This document shows positions 45,501 to 55,752 of a DNA stretch of 64,000 nucleotides, piece by piece. Below the pieces are notes generated by a model that was not told where the DNA came from, ran no database searches, and saw only the letters and a list, made by a program, of their open reading frames with translations. The stretch comes from Byssothecium circinans. Its lineage: Eukaryota > Ascomycota > Dothideomycetes > Pleosporales > Massarinaceae. Position 1 is the first letter of the stretch, and each line of letters starts with the position of its first letter. The position numbers were made by a program, and so were the translations under genes. The DNA lies in NCBI GenBank assembly GCA_010015675.1, contig ML976991.1:623352-687351 (forward strand). The letters are read 5' to 3'.

Positions 45501-46109
45501 GTGATGGTGGCGCATCACGAATTCCATGACATGACGACTGCCTTGTGCCTTTATCAAGAACCCTGTACCGCGACATCGACAAGCGCAGGACAATATCTCA
45601 CCCTTCCCGAATTTCCCCCAAGCCCGCCAGCATCTCCAAGATCTTTTCGAACCGTATCATCCTCTTCAGGAACCATCATACCGTCTCCCAACAATGACCG
45701 CGAGAAGACTTTGTCCGTCATCTATTCTCCACATGGCGTTTCATACGATGTTATTCAACCATACGCGTCATCGCATCTGGTTACAGAGGCGGCGCTTCCT
45801 CTGACTGCATTGATACATTCTTTCGATCGAGTGGAAAATCCTTGGTATCTAGGCCGGAACATCTCGGCCGGATTGCCAGGAGGACTGGTCATTGCGAAGA
45901 ACCTCTACGCCCACTCTTGGATCAGCGCCCATGACGCTGATAAGAACAATCGTGGCTTGTCAGTAATGCAGACCCGAATCGGTAAATACGCCATGGACGA
46001 GATCCAACAGAAGATAATTGACAACGAGGATAAGAGACAGACATCATTAGTAGCTACTAGCCTTGTCACTTTAGCAGCAGGAGAGGAGCATCGGATCGAA
46101 CGAGGTTGA
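45501..46109 (+). CDS. Orphan hypothetical protein
   Basis: Open frame of 202 codons with possible starts at 45501, 45504 and 45531. The N-third is Ser/Pro-rich (LTLPEFPPSPPASPRSFRT); the rest looks folded, with VIYSPHGVSYDVIQPYASS, PLTALIHSFDRVENPWYLG and a helical end (YAMDEIQQKIIDNEDKRQT). No family recognised. Length, mixed hydrophobic pattern and lack of overlap with another gene make it plausible. It sits between the conserved block and a HET-domain pseudogene, where lineage-specific genes are common. Confidence 0.5.
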   Translation: MMVAHHEFHDMTTALCLYQEPCTATSTSAGQYLTLPEFPPSPPASPRSFRTVSSSSGTIIPSPNNDREKTLSVIYSPHGVSYDVIQPYASSHLVTEAALPLTALIHSFDRVENPWYLGRNISAGLPGGLVIAKNLYAHSWISAHDADKNNRGLSVMQTRIGKYAMDEIQQKIIDNEDKRQTSLVATSLVTLAAGEEHRIERG

Positions 46110-46828
46110 GCACGAACACACCTGAACATCGGGTGATCTAGTACTAAAGCAAAAGTGTTGGGACACTTTTTGCCTAAAACCTGTGGAAGGCGTATCCGGA
46201 CTCCTTGATTTTTGACTGTACCAGGTCAAACTCGACGGAAGAAAACTCGACTTCAAGACCAACTTTCGTCCTTGAGCTCGTTATCCATATTCCCTTTACT
46301 GTGTACAAGTTTGAGAAACGCTTGGGGCGAGGGACAAAAAAATGCTGTCCCTGTCATGTGAAAATAGATCAGAGCCTGGGCTCGAGGCACAAAGGAAAAT
46401 ATTTTGCACAGATCCAATTGGGGCATGAAATGAGTTCTTGTTAAACGGTGCAGATAAGGGACCGAGAAACGTGAATGGAAGAATGGAAGAGGCGTTTTCC
46501 TCCTGCCGGCTGCAATTGGCCAGCTCAAGGGAGAATTGGGCGGACGATGCGGAGAGCGGGATGAGTGGGATGAGTTGAGATGCCTGAGAAGATCTCGGTA
46601 ACCGTAAGGGCTCGTCTTTTTAAGTCAAGTATTAGACGCTGTATCCCCCTTAGATAAGTTTTACGGAGGAGTTTCTACGCTTTTTCCAGAATTTTTTTGA
46701 GATGCAGCCCTCTGTCGTGAGGTTATACCCCGCTAGTACTATAGCTAGGCAACCATCCACCATCCCTCCATTGCTAGGTCAACATCCGCTCCATATAAGT
46801 CCATCATGAATCTTTCCCAAACAACACC

Positions 46829-48964
46829 ATGGACGTCGAAACCGCACGTACAGAGGTTGAAGCGTTCATCGCATCTTTTGACGGTCTCTCGGAGCTGAAC
46901 CAAAAAATAGCTCTTCAGCGCCTCCAAGACAAGGACCTTCGCAATCCCACACTTCACGCTGACGCACACTCTTGCGGTATATGAAAACAACTCATCGTCA
47001 AAGCAACGAATGGAACGGGCACGATCGGCTTCAGCAAAGAAAATGTGGCCCGGGGACTCAAACGCCACTGTCTTCTAATGCAATGGGTGTTAGCTCTTAT
47101 CAGCCGAACCCTGACCAAATTCAAGAGTGACCTCAGCAATAAGGGAATCTTGAAGACGGAAGACCCGTGGTACGATCCTTTGGAAGCTGCCACGAATGAT
47201 CTAGCGTATATTAGCACGGCGAAGAGCGTACACGTCAGTTTCCAGGTGTTTGCTGGTCAGGAAGATGGGCGGCTGTCGGTCTTGTATGATCCAGATCCTT
47301 CTATGCTAGACAGGCTGTGGGATATTACTCAAGGACATTCGGATTCGTTGCATATCTCGTATGATTCTTATGAGCAGCGTTATATCGGATATCCTACGGC
47401 GAGCTTGAAGTGGTATACGACTTCTGGTAAGAGAGATGTGCTCCTGGCGACTTCGTTGGACGAACTGATGGTGGCTAGATGATCCTACAGCTTCCGCTAT
47501 CCCCCATCGCTCGATCGAAAGGGATAGAGACTCTGCAAAATTGATCTCGCCCAGAGCTGGGTCAAGGAATGTCTCGATACGCACGAGCAATGCTCAAAAC
47601 GAGTTGGCATCCTTCCATCGCGGGTGATCGAAATCCGAACACACCCAACACGGCGTACATCAGTGCGACTCTACTGGACAGAAGAAGGAGAGACCGGCCA
47701 ATACGTAGCCCTCTCCTATTGCTGGGGTGGCTCGCAACCTCTAATGATGACCTAAAACACCGCGCAAGAGTTTACCGACGGGATACCAAGAGATCAAATC
47801 CCGCAAACAATCCAGGACGCTATCACGGTTGTGCAAAACCTAGGCATACGGTATCTCTGGGTAGGCAGTCTGTGTATCATTCAAGACGACGCCGAGGACG
47901 TTGCACGAGAGGTCTCCAAGATGGCCCAGATATACCAAGAAGCGTGCGTTACCATCTCAGCGGCCAGCGCCCCCACTGTGCGTCACGGCTTCCTATCATC
48001 TCCAAAAATTGCCCCAGGGTCATCTATCAGAATCCCACTCGAGACTCTATCGCCCAAGAGCGAATCAATATTCCTCAGGCAACCCTACGTCTACGATACC
48101 GCTGACGACCCGATCCATCTCCAGGCGTGTACCCTACAAGAACACATACTATCGGAAAGAATGCTCGTCTACAGTACAAAAGGTCTCTATTGGACGTGTG
48201 AGAGCAAAACATACTACGACAGAGACAGTATAAAGGATATCAGTCACAAGTTCAACGTCCGCGGAAGCTCATTGGCGAAACGCGGAACGCTCGAATCATG
48301 GAGGTCCATTGTACGCGATTACAGTTGCCGCTTCCTCACCTTTACCAACGATAAGCTGCCCGGTCTTGCCGGGATCGCGGAGAGCTACAGCCACATATTC
48401 AATGCGGGATCGTACCTCACTGGGCTCTGGAACTTTGCTCTTGTACTAGAACTCATGTGGTGTACGACACGAGCGGACATCACCCGTCCGTTAATCCAAC
48501 GCGCGCCTTCATGGTCCTGGGCGTCCGTCGATGGGGAAATCAGCCATAATTGGTGTCAGTTCGTCCAGGATACAACAACACTCAAGATCATAAGCTGCCA
48601 TGTTGTACCAGTGTCGACGTCGCCTTTTGGTTGGGTCGATCCAAGTCTGTCGAGTTTGGTCGTGGAAGGCGATATGATGTCCTTTTATTGGAGAGAAGAT
48701 AGACGGCAGATATACACGTATACGCAGGGACTCCCAAGTAACATGGAGAGGAGAGTCGATGCCGCGAGGACACAAGCAGACGCGTTTGAAATCTTATCGA
48801 GTGACGAGGAGGGTTCAGTTGTTTGGGCGTTGACGGTGTCTCTGCATCCGCATCGGGGATTGTTGCTGGCTCACGTGGAGGGAAATACCTATCGGCGCGT
48901 TGGCATCTTCTATCGATTCTATTGGGCTTGCGAGCTTCAACGGAGGACTATTACAATCATCTGA
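46829..48964 (+). pseudogene. HET-domain (heterokaryon incompatibility-type) gene with four in-frame stops
   Basis: A single frame from ATG 46829 (MDVETARTEVEAFIASFDG) to TGA 48964 is interrupted by TGA 46982, TGA 47480, TAG 47525 and TAA 47753, with no frameshift. The HET domain is plain on both sides of the last stop: YVALSYCWGGSQPLMMT before it and LGIRYLWVGSLCIIQDD after it. The third HET block is LQACTLQEHILSERMLVY. The usual RYLWIDSLC and AWTLQE are altered here (D to G, W to C). The C-terminal part includes APSWSWASVDGEI. The joining of the 46829-47482 part to the HET part is inferred from shared frame and the usual presence of an N-terminal extension. No GT-AG intron removes the stops neatly. 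All four are reachable by C-to-T or G-to-A changes. Confidence 0.75.
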
Positions 48965-49851
48965 AGCGTTTAGAAGCTGCGTAAGGACTTTGAACTACTT
49001 TCGATATTAGTAACAGTCTGTCGAGCTCGAAGATTTCGAGGAATCTTACCTTCCAACATCTACTGGAGTCTCGTTTCCGCTCCGCCTTTTCATAATCCAA
49101 CAGACGCAAAGCCACCTAGTTGGTACTCCACATTCGGTAAAGCTCGTCCAGAGGAGCTAGTGTGTGTCGTCTCGAAACAAAATGAAATATCTCAGCCACA
49201 CGCTGCAGTATTCAGCGCATTTCGTATCCGAAACTCCCACCCGAGGTCCTCTTCTTCTAATTTCCACAACGCTAGCTGTTGCGGAGAATCAAGAATCTCT
49301 GCTCAAGAAATTAGGCTCGCAAACATTCAAACACTGAATCTCTCCTACTATTCACACAGCATTAGCATTGCAAGACTTGCGGTCAACACGCATAACCCTT
49401 ATTTCCCCACCCATGTTTTCCGCCCCAAAACACCCCCAATCTATAATTATCTCCCTCCCCTACCGATAATCGAAATGGTCCCTAAGCAACCCAACATACG
49501 ACAAGCCAATAACCACGATGCAAATCACGCACAAGCCACAGTCACTACTCCCCTAAAGGCAGTCACTAATCCCCTACTGTCAGCACCATAAGCTTACTGA
49601 TCGCTACCACGCCCCCTTCGGTATAGCCTATCCGCACATTGACCCAGAGGCTGAACTTTGCATCTGCACTGGGGGCCAGCTGGTGCGCCAGGTCAGCTGA
49701 ACACGATGGCGCCATTCCTTATTAGGTGGGCTGTGCTGGGTTCGCCATCAAAGCTCGACATAAGAAGGTTCTGGGGTGTACGGAAAGATTTTCTGGGATT
49801 AACGATCGGAGTCAAAGGCGAAGAAAGGCATCTAGAAGGGGAAAAGGTAGC
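48965..49851. other. Spacer, no supported gene
   Basis: A 143-codon frame at 49160-49591 (+) is Asn/Ser/His-rich with no domain and no start context. The last 100 bp lead into the four-TM gene. Confidence 0.35.
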
Positions 49852-50876
49852 ATGGCCACGAATATTTATTACGACTTAGACCCACTCCTGTCAGGACACT
49901 CTCCCTCCCAGTCGAATACGCATCCACAGTCTTTTCCCCCGCCGGGCAGGCAGTCCCTTCCATCTTCGAGAAGGTACCCTCCTAGACAGAGCTCGCCATC
50001 ACAATCACTGCATCTACCGACCATGGACAAACAAAATCATCACGAGGGCATGGTGGATTTCGAGGCCTTGGCGAGTCTTCACAAAGAAGATGCTGTGCGT
50101 CCTGCCAGTTCCCACACGTACTGTACGTCCGTTCAAAGCAGACTGACTCCGTAATTGCAGGCGCTCAAAGCACGAATCCGCCGTCTACGACTCATATCCC
50201 GCATCATCTCCACCGTACTCTCCCTCGCCGTCCTCGTCCCCATAACAATGACGGTCCACAAATTCCTCACCACACAAAACATCTACCGCCCGGTGCCCCA
50301 ACCCGACGGCACCACCAAAACGCGCACCGCGTGGGCAAAAGACACCAAAGCCTGGCCCACATACATGTACTTTCTCGTCGCGGCCATCTCCGCACTCCTC
50401 AACTTCGGTATTCTGGTGGGGTACTTTGTCGGAGGCGTGAAGAAGGCGAATGAGGCGGCGCTTGTGGCGACGGTGTTCTCGTGGGCGGTGCTGGCGGGGA
50501 ACTTGGTCGTGTGGTGTGTGGCGGCGGCGTTGTATCGGACGGAGAAGGATAAGAATGGGAAGAGTAATGATCTTTGGGGGTGGACGTGTAGTGCGGCTGC
50601 GAAGCTGATTCAGAGGGAGTTTGCGAATGAGGTGGATTTCAATCGGAGCTGTAATGTGCAGGTAAGTTCTTCCTAAGGCTTGTGGAGAACGGAGTGCCAA
50701 CGGAGACTAACGTATGGCAGACTATCTCGTGGTACATTGGTCTCGCTCAAGTCGCCGCCGCGGGGCTGACGATCGTTACTTACATCTTCGTGTTCATGCG
50801 TATGGGCTCGAAGAAGAAGCTGGAGAAGAAGAAGAGGTACTCGCAGATGGCGGGCCAGTATCCGACAGACTATTAG
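49852..50876 (+). CDS. Four-transmembrane integral membrane protein (MARVEL-like topology)
   Basis: Exons 49852-50094, 50161-50661 and 50721-50876; 299 residues, phase 0 at both introns. The N-terminal 80 residues are Ser/Pro-rich and cytosolic in character. Four hydrophobic segments follow: IISTVLSLAVLVPITMTV, YMYFLVAAISALLNFGILVG, VATVFSWAVLAGNLVVWCVA and WYIGLAQVAAAGLTIVTYIF. The end is basic (MGSKKKLEKKKRYSQM). A loop carries two cysteines (WTCSAAAK, NRSCNVQ). The layout resembles fungal MARVEL-type proteins, but this is topology and not a family match. The splice structure and membrane pattern support a real gene. Confidence 0.72.
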
Positions 50877-50986
50877 ACATTCACAGCCTTGCAGTCTTTG
50901 TGGCCTTCTCTTCCTATACATATTATAGACATATTTTGAACAGATAGTACTTGCTGCAACCTCTTGCAACCCTGTCTTGTTCTATT

Positions 50987-51472
50987 CTACTCGTCATCAT
51001 CCCAGCTCATGAACTCGCCGACCCACCACACCCATCTCGCAATCTTGCCCGCTACTTCCTCAGAGGACATTCCGGTAACGTCAAGCACTAACTCTTTCTC
51101 CATTCCGTAAGTCAAGGCCTCTGGCTCTTTACCAACGTCTTCCTCTACTTCTAAAGTTTCTGAATCCGATGTCGCTGCCGCGCTCGTCAAGGCGACGGGA
51201 ATGAAGGTTCGGGCATTCTTCTTCGCGATTGCCTGGTACTTGCTCACGGCATCTAGACTCAGGCGTTCGGTGCTTCTTTCATCTATGAATAGGACTATTC
51301 GGTTGTTCGATGAAGGGTGGTCAATGGCTGGGCTAGTTCGGTAGTCTTGATCGGAGGCTAGGATCGGTGCGCGTGATGTTGACGCTCGTAGGAAGGGCAT
51401 GAGTTTTTGAGTTATGGCATCCAAGTCGGTACCTGCGGGGCCAGAGAGGCTTATTAGGGGCGCCGAGAACAT
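50987..51472 (-). CDS. Small orphan protein, possibly alpha/beta fold
   Basis: Single-exon frame of 161 codons starting MFSAPLISLSGPAGTDLDAI. The beginning (hydrophobic strand, then GPAG loop, then helix) and IVLFIDERSTERL resemble a degenerate P-loop-like layout but lack a Walker lysine. The C-terminus ends in WVWWVGEFMSWDDDE. It is convergent with the four-TM gene, 110 bp apart. No family recognised; function unknown. Confidence 0.5.
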   Translation of the reverse strand: MFSAPLISLSGPAGTDLDAITQKLMPFLRASTSRAPILASDQDYRTSPAIDHPSSNNRIVLFIDERSTERLSLDAVSKYQAIAKKNARTFIPVALTSAAATSDSETLEVEEDVGKEPEALTYGMEKELVLDVTGMSSEEVAGKIARWVWWVGEFMSWDDDE

Positions 51473-52665
51473 GTCGCCAACTCTTGGGTTCGTTTCGTTA
51501 CCAAAATGAAAAGCTGCCCCCGTCGGTGGAGAACGATCAGTTTGATGTGGAGAAATGACAGAGGAGGTTTGAGAGTGAGATGTGGGACCCGGAGGTGGAA
51601 TCAGAGATCAGTAGGAGAAGTATGTGAGACTTACAAGTCAGGGAAATTTTCGAAAGGGCGGTGAGGTAGAGCAAACAAATTAAAGCAAGCTGGAGACGTA
51701 ACCCAGCGCGTCTGTGTTACCATAAGACGTGTAGAACATTAACTGCATCGTGAAAACGCAATCTAGTCAACTTTTGCTGGTAGCTTGATGAACAAGTCGT
51801 ATTTCGGCGGAGGAAGCTTTCAGATGTCGCATGCGTACGTATCAGTGTCACTCTCACCATCTGCTACTTGTACAATGTCAAGGATAGGGGACACGCAGCC
51901 TAGGAGAAAGCATAAATGCTCTAAAGTTGACCATTCAGATGAGGAGGATCATGCCCGACTGAGAGGTGGAGTACGGAGGTTGACAAGACGGTTAGCACGC
52001 TAGTCCAGATCGCTAACCTTTTCTGGATTAGATCTAACCTAGCCCCTTCTTCGGCTTCACCAGTCAACATCTCCCTCTCCTTTCCCGAACATTGCTTCGA
52101 ATCAGGACTGAGGCGGCCGAACATCATCTTGCTGGCACGATCGAATATGGGATGATATTTCACATTTTACGACCTCAAGAAGCATCAAGAACTCCGTCGG
52201 ACCAAGTTAATCAGCAGACTTGGCTATTCCAATCTTTCGAACGAAATATGATTTCTTTTTTACGCACCCATTGATTCTGGGACAAAAACTTTACCAATGA
52301 ATCAACGAATTGGATGCATAGTAGGAGTTTACTCCTGATCAGATGGCTAATTTGCATACTTCACAACTGGGCATTCAAAGATGGAGAAAACCTGTGATTT
52401 GGAAGAGGCGCATGATTTTGTTTCAGATGTGGTCATGATACAGTATAGTCATTCACTGTGTGCCGGAATACACTGGGTAATGAGACGCTTTCCCACATCA
52501 ACGTCAAATATACATGCTTGTCCGACGATTCGTTCCACCAGACGCTCCAGCAATTATACTCTCTTCAATCTCTTGCCAGTCTATGCCACGAGTCAGCGGT
52601 CGAGGTCTACCTTATGATCCTTCCGCGATGCGCGCTCTCACCTGTAGTTTTCCCCTCCAGTGCTT
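51473..52665. other. Spacer, no supported gene
   Basis: Only short frames (under 90 codons) with no domains. Nothing else seen. Confidence 0.4.
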
Positions 52666-53040
52666 TTACTCCTTGTCCTGGCAAAAAGTGATGCGATTCC
52701 CAAACGGATCCATAACCGCCATCTCCTCAACACCAGGTGCTGGACCTTCCTCGATGCCCGGCCTAATGTACCGATAAGTCTTGGCTTGCAGCTCGCCGTG
52801 ATACGTTACCAATCCCTTCATCGCCACCCGCACGTGAACGCCGGGACTGCCATCGCCGTGGTGCTCGCTCAGGTGCAGCACCAGCCCGTCCCTCGACACC
52901 TGCCGATACAGAGGCGCGTTGTCGTCAAACCTGTGGTTCCAATCGACCTTGAAACCAAGGTATCCGAGGTAGAACTCGTCCGCCTTGACGATGTCAAAGA
53001 TGCGAAGGACTGGGATGACAGATTGGAACTCGATAGCCAT
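52666..53040 (-). CDS. VOC-superfamily (glyoxalase/bleomycin-resistance fold) protein
   Basis: 124 residues from ATG 53040 (MAIEFQSVIPVLRIFDIVKA); the open frame extends 20 codons further upstream without a better start. One compact beta-alpha-beta-beta-beta pair is readable: FYLGYLGFKVDWNHRF, then LHLSEHHGDGSPGVHVRVAM and the closing MAVMDPFGNRITFCQ. His in LHLSEHHGD and the Glu near GVEEMAV are plausible metal or ligand positions. This is the short bleomycin-resistance-protein-like type; substrate unknown. Such genes are often horizontally shared between bacteria and fungi, but I see no composition shift here. Confidence 0.78.
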   Translation of the reverse strand: MAIEFQSVIPVLRIFDIVKADEFYLGYLGFKVDWNHRFDDNAPLYRQVSRDGLVLHLSEHHGDGSPGVHVRVAMKGLVTYHGELQAKTYRYIRPGIEEGPAPGVEEMAVMDPFGNRITFCQDKE

Positions 53041-53665
53041 AATGCTTTTGCGTGCGCGTCGTATGGTTGACAAAGCGGGCGCAGGTTGCGGTGTTGGCAC
53101 CTTTTAGCCAAAATCTCAACAAGTGGTCAGACTGCCAAGACCCGTAAACCATATAATTTGTAAGATAAAATAGGTCGGGAATAGATATTAGAGAAACAAT
53201 ATAGAATTGTTTAGGGAGGAGATAGTTTAACTCTCATAAATAGTTTGTATTAAGGGCAAGGCATTGCTTATACCTTAACGCCAAGGATTCATAGAGCAGG
53301 CAGCAGTCGTTTTGTAGCTACGTCATACCTATGAAGCATAGAAGCGTCCAAAGAGCTGAAAATGCCACTCATCTTAACTAAGCGTAAAATCGGCAGTGGT
53401 ATGTGTAATTTTAGATTCCCGATAGCAAGATCTGTTCTTAACAAGGCATAACATTATCCTCATCACAAAGCTCGAGAAGCTCATGTTGGGTCACAAATGT
53501 AATTTGTACCCGAAGTACCTGAAATCTGTCTCGTTACGGTACATGTCTCATTCTACAGTGAGTGCGTTAATTCAACATTAGGTATGGATTTGATAATTTA
53601 TTAAAGAAGTGTATAATTGAGCAGGGGTACGGTCGAGCAGACCTTCAGAAACTTGAGCACATCCT
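53041..53665. other. AT-richer spacer
   Basis: No frame of note. More A/T-rich than the conserved block, in line with the accessory stretch that follows. Confidence 0.4.
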
Positions 53666-54037
53666 CTAAATCGGTTTATCCAGCTCTGAAGGGCTGACCA
53701 TGTACTCCTTCACAAGCTTGGTGTATACCGGCAAGGGGCCAGTTTTGCACCAATTTCCATCTCCAGCAAGCTCATACTTACGCAGCCTCAGGGCAGACCA
53801 TGATCTACCAGGCATCGCCTTTGCGATATCCTTGAAGTCCTTCATGTCGAACCACATGCGCAAGAGGGTTTCGTCCTCCTCAGCGGTGAAACGTCTAAGT
53901 CGGGGTCTCCCGTGCAGCTTCTTCGAAGCCGTGCTGTCCTTCTTCTGTGCCGTCTTCTTCAAGCCAGCGCCCTTTGTCTTGTGAAGAGGGGATTTCTTGT
54001 GAATAGTGACGTTCTTAGTCTCCATTCTTATGAGCAT
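53666..54037 (-). CDS. Small SANT/Myb-like DNA-binding protein
   Basis: Frame of 123 codons, start at 54037 or at the second ATG (METKNVTIHKK). A lysine-rich N-terminus (KKTAQKKDSTASKKLHGRPR) precedes a single Myb/SANT repeat RRFTAEEDETLLRMWFDMKD continuing to FKDIAKAMPGRSWSALRLRKY. This has the acidic cap, spaced aromatics and PGRS turn of the fold. It is one of two such small proteins here. Role unknown: a small regulator or domesticated transposon-derived protein are both possible. Confidence 0.65.
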   Translation of the reverse strand: MLIRMETKNVTIHKKSPLHKTKGAGLKKTAQKKDSTASKKLHGRPRLRRFTAEEDETLLRMWFDMKDFKDIAKAMPGRSWSALRLRKYELAGDGNWCKTGPLPVYTKLVKEYMVSPSELDKPI

Positions 54038-54542
54038 TGTCTACGCTGTTCTGAGAAAGCTTTATCGTTAGCGGTATTGGCTGTGAAGAAAGTTTGTTAG
54101 ATTGGAAGGTTTATGGGTGCTTATATACAAGGGAGGTCAGCGTTGCGCACGGTGCTCGTTGTTCATGCATAATGTTCAAAGCCGATGTTTGACAGGCGAG
54201 AACGTTAAAAAGCGATGACCGAATAAACAGTACCATTGTATATGCATTGTGTTATTGAGGGTGAAAACCAAAGAAAAAGCAGATTGTTGCTGAAGGTGAC
54301 ACTGCTCCACGGAGTAGGAGATGAAGCTCGCTAATACACAGTACTGAGTTTCAGTGAGCTATTTAAGAGGAAGTGAGTATGGTAAATATGTTCGATACAT
54401 TCTACTGTTATATGATACGGAAGAGCCAGCCCCCGAAGACAAAAGTTTACCGCAAAGGTGAGCCCAAGATGAAGGCGCCAAAGGCCGGGACAGCAGAATC
54501 AACGACCGAAATTCGACCTAACAACACTTTTTCGGAGCTTAC
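54038..54542. other. Spacer between the two SANT-like genes
   Basis: No gene seen; likely the promoter of the first gene and the 3' flank of the second. Confidence 0.35.
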
Positions 54543-54980
54543 CTAGCACCAATCATAGGATTTGGTGCCGAGTACGTGCCGTAGAGTCTCGTTGGTCCGA
54601 GCAAGAGCATTTCCATGCTTTTGCCTGAGTTTCTTTGGCGGTCTCGACGAGATGTTTACGACAATCTGCCTGAACGTCCGCTTCATCAGGCTCTTTTGAG
54701 CCTTCGAAGACGTAAACCTTGACTTCTCAGAATCCGAGGGCTCAGATGATGCTTCCGGAGTCGCCGACCTTGACGCCTCAGAATCTGAAGCCTCAAATAA
54801 AGCCTCGGACGTTTGTACCTCAGCCTCTCGACGGCGCATGAATAAGATGTGTAAGTAGGCTGCCTTCTTGGTCCGCTTTGGGAGAAGCGCTAGCGTTAAT
54901 TCCCAGGGATCTTTACGGGCACGAAAGCGAATAAGGATTACCTGTTCAACGACATCCCAACGGTCGTTGGAAGACTTCAT
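54543..54980 (-). CDS. Second small SANT/Myb-like protein with acidic Ser repeats
   Basis: Frame of 145 codons from MKSSNDRWDVVEQVILIRFR. Residues 7-50 can be aligned by eye to the SANT repeat of the neighbour (WDVVEQVILIRFRARKDPW against FTAEEDETLLRMWFDMKDF; LPKRTKKAA against MPGRSWSAL). A repeated EASDSEAS/EPSDSEKS segment follows, then basic sequence and the end LRHVLGTKSYDWC. It ends 67 bp short of the palindromic element at 55048. Homology to the neighbour is inference from motif spacing. Confidence 0.55.
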   Translation of the reverse strand: MKSSNDRWDVVEQVILIRFRARKDPWELTLALLPKRTKKAAYLHILFMRRREAEVQTSEALFEASDSEASRSATPEASSEPSDSEKSRFTSSKAQKSLMKRTFRQIVVNISSRPPKKLRQKHGNALARTNETLRHVLGTKSYDWC

Positions 54981-55047
54981 TTTTGACCCTTTTGTGGCAT
55001 CAGCCCGCTGATCTGTGACGAATGGGACGTTAGCGGGGTTCTCGCTA

Positions 55048-55345
55048 GCGTGTCCGTGCGCGTAACGCCCGGATTCGCGTAACGCCCGCCTTTTACTAGG
55101 AAAATTAAAGAAAATAAGTAACTTTAAAGCTATATAACTTTTTAATTACTTTTTCTTTTTAAAAGCTTCCTTAACTAAAGTTATAGAGAAAAACTATCTT
55201 TATAACTTTAAAATTTTAGTTTTTTAATAATAATTAGTTTAAAGAAAAAAGTATAAAAGTACTAAAACTTAAGTCTTTAAAATTAAAAAATAATATTTTT
55301 TTAGAAGTAAAGTATACTATTTAGAATATATTTTATATTAGGTTT
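55048..55345 (+). repeat. Left arm of the palindromic element
   Basis: Pairs with the right arm; the terminal GC-rich part is followed by an A/T block that begins at AAAATTAAAG. Confidence 0.85.
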
Positions 55346-55445
55346 TTTCTAATAAAACTATTAACTAGGAAGTTATACTATCTTTTAACCTTTTTTATAT
55401 AAGAAAATTAGGAAAGATAATATATCTTCTTAAATAATTATTTTA

Positions 55446-55750
55446 TTAAAAAGAACCTAATATAAAATATATTCTAAATAGTATACTTTACTTCTAAAAA
55501 AATATTATTTTTTAATTTTAAAGACTTAAGTTTTAGGACTTTTATACTTTTTTCTTTAAACTAATTATTATTAAAAAACTAAAATTTTAAAGTTATAAAG
55601 ATAGTTTTTCTCTATAACTTTAGTTAAGGAAGCTTTTAAAAAGAAAAAGTAATTAAAAAGTTATATAGCTTTAAAGTTACTTATTTTCTTTAATTTTCCT
55701 AGTAAAAGGCGGGCGTTACGCGAATCCGGGCGTTACGCGCACGGACACGG
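55446..55750 (-). repeat. Right arm of the palindromic element
   Basis: Inverted near-identical copy of the left arm, ending in CGCGCACGGACACGG. Confidence 0.85.
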
Positions 55751-55752
55751 TA

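Larger units (their letters stand above)
55048..55750. mobile_element. 703-bp AT-rich palindromic foldback/MITE-like element
   Basis: The two halves are inverted copies of each other almost to the centre (about 55,399). Pairing is nearly perfect for roughly the outer 300 bp (about 55049-55345 with 55446-55749) and degenerate inside. TA flanks both sides (55046-55047 and 55751-55752), as for Tc1/mariner-type insertion. The outer about 45 bp are GC-rich and contain GCGTAACGCCCG twice in direct orientation; the rest is nearly all A/T. One clear arm difference is an A/C at about 55260. No coding capacity. The ends are unlike those of the pogo copy at 30.5 kb, so a different transposase would have moved it. 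Confidence 0.85.
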
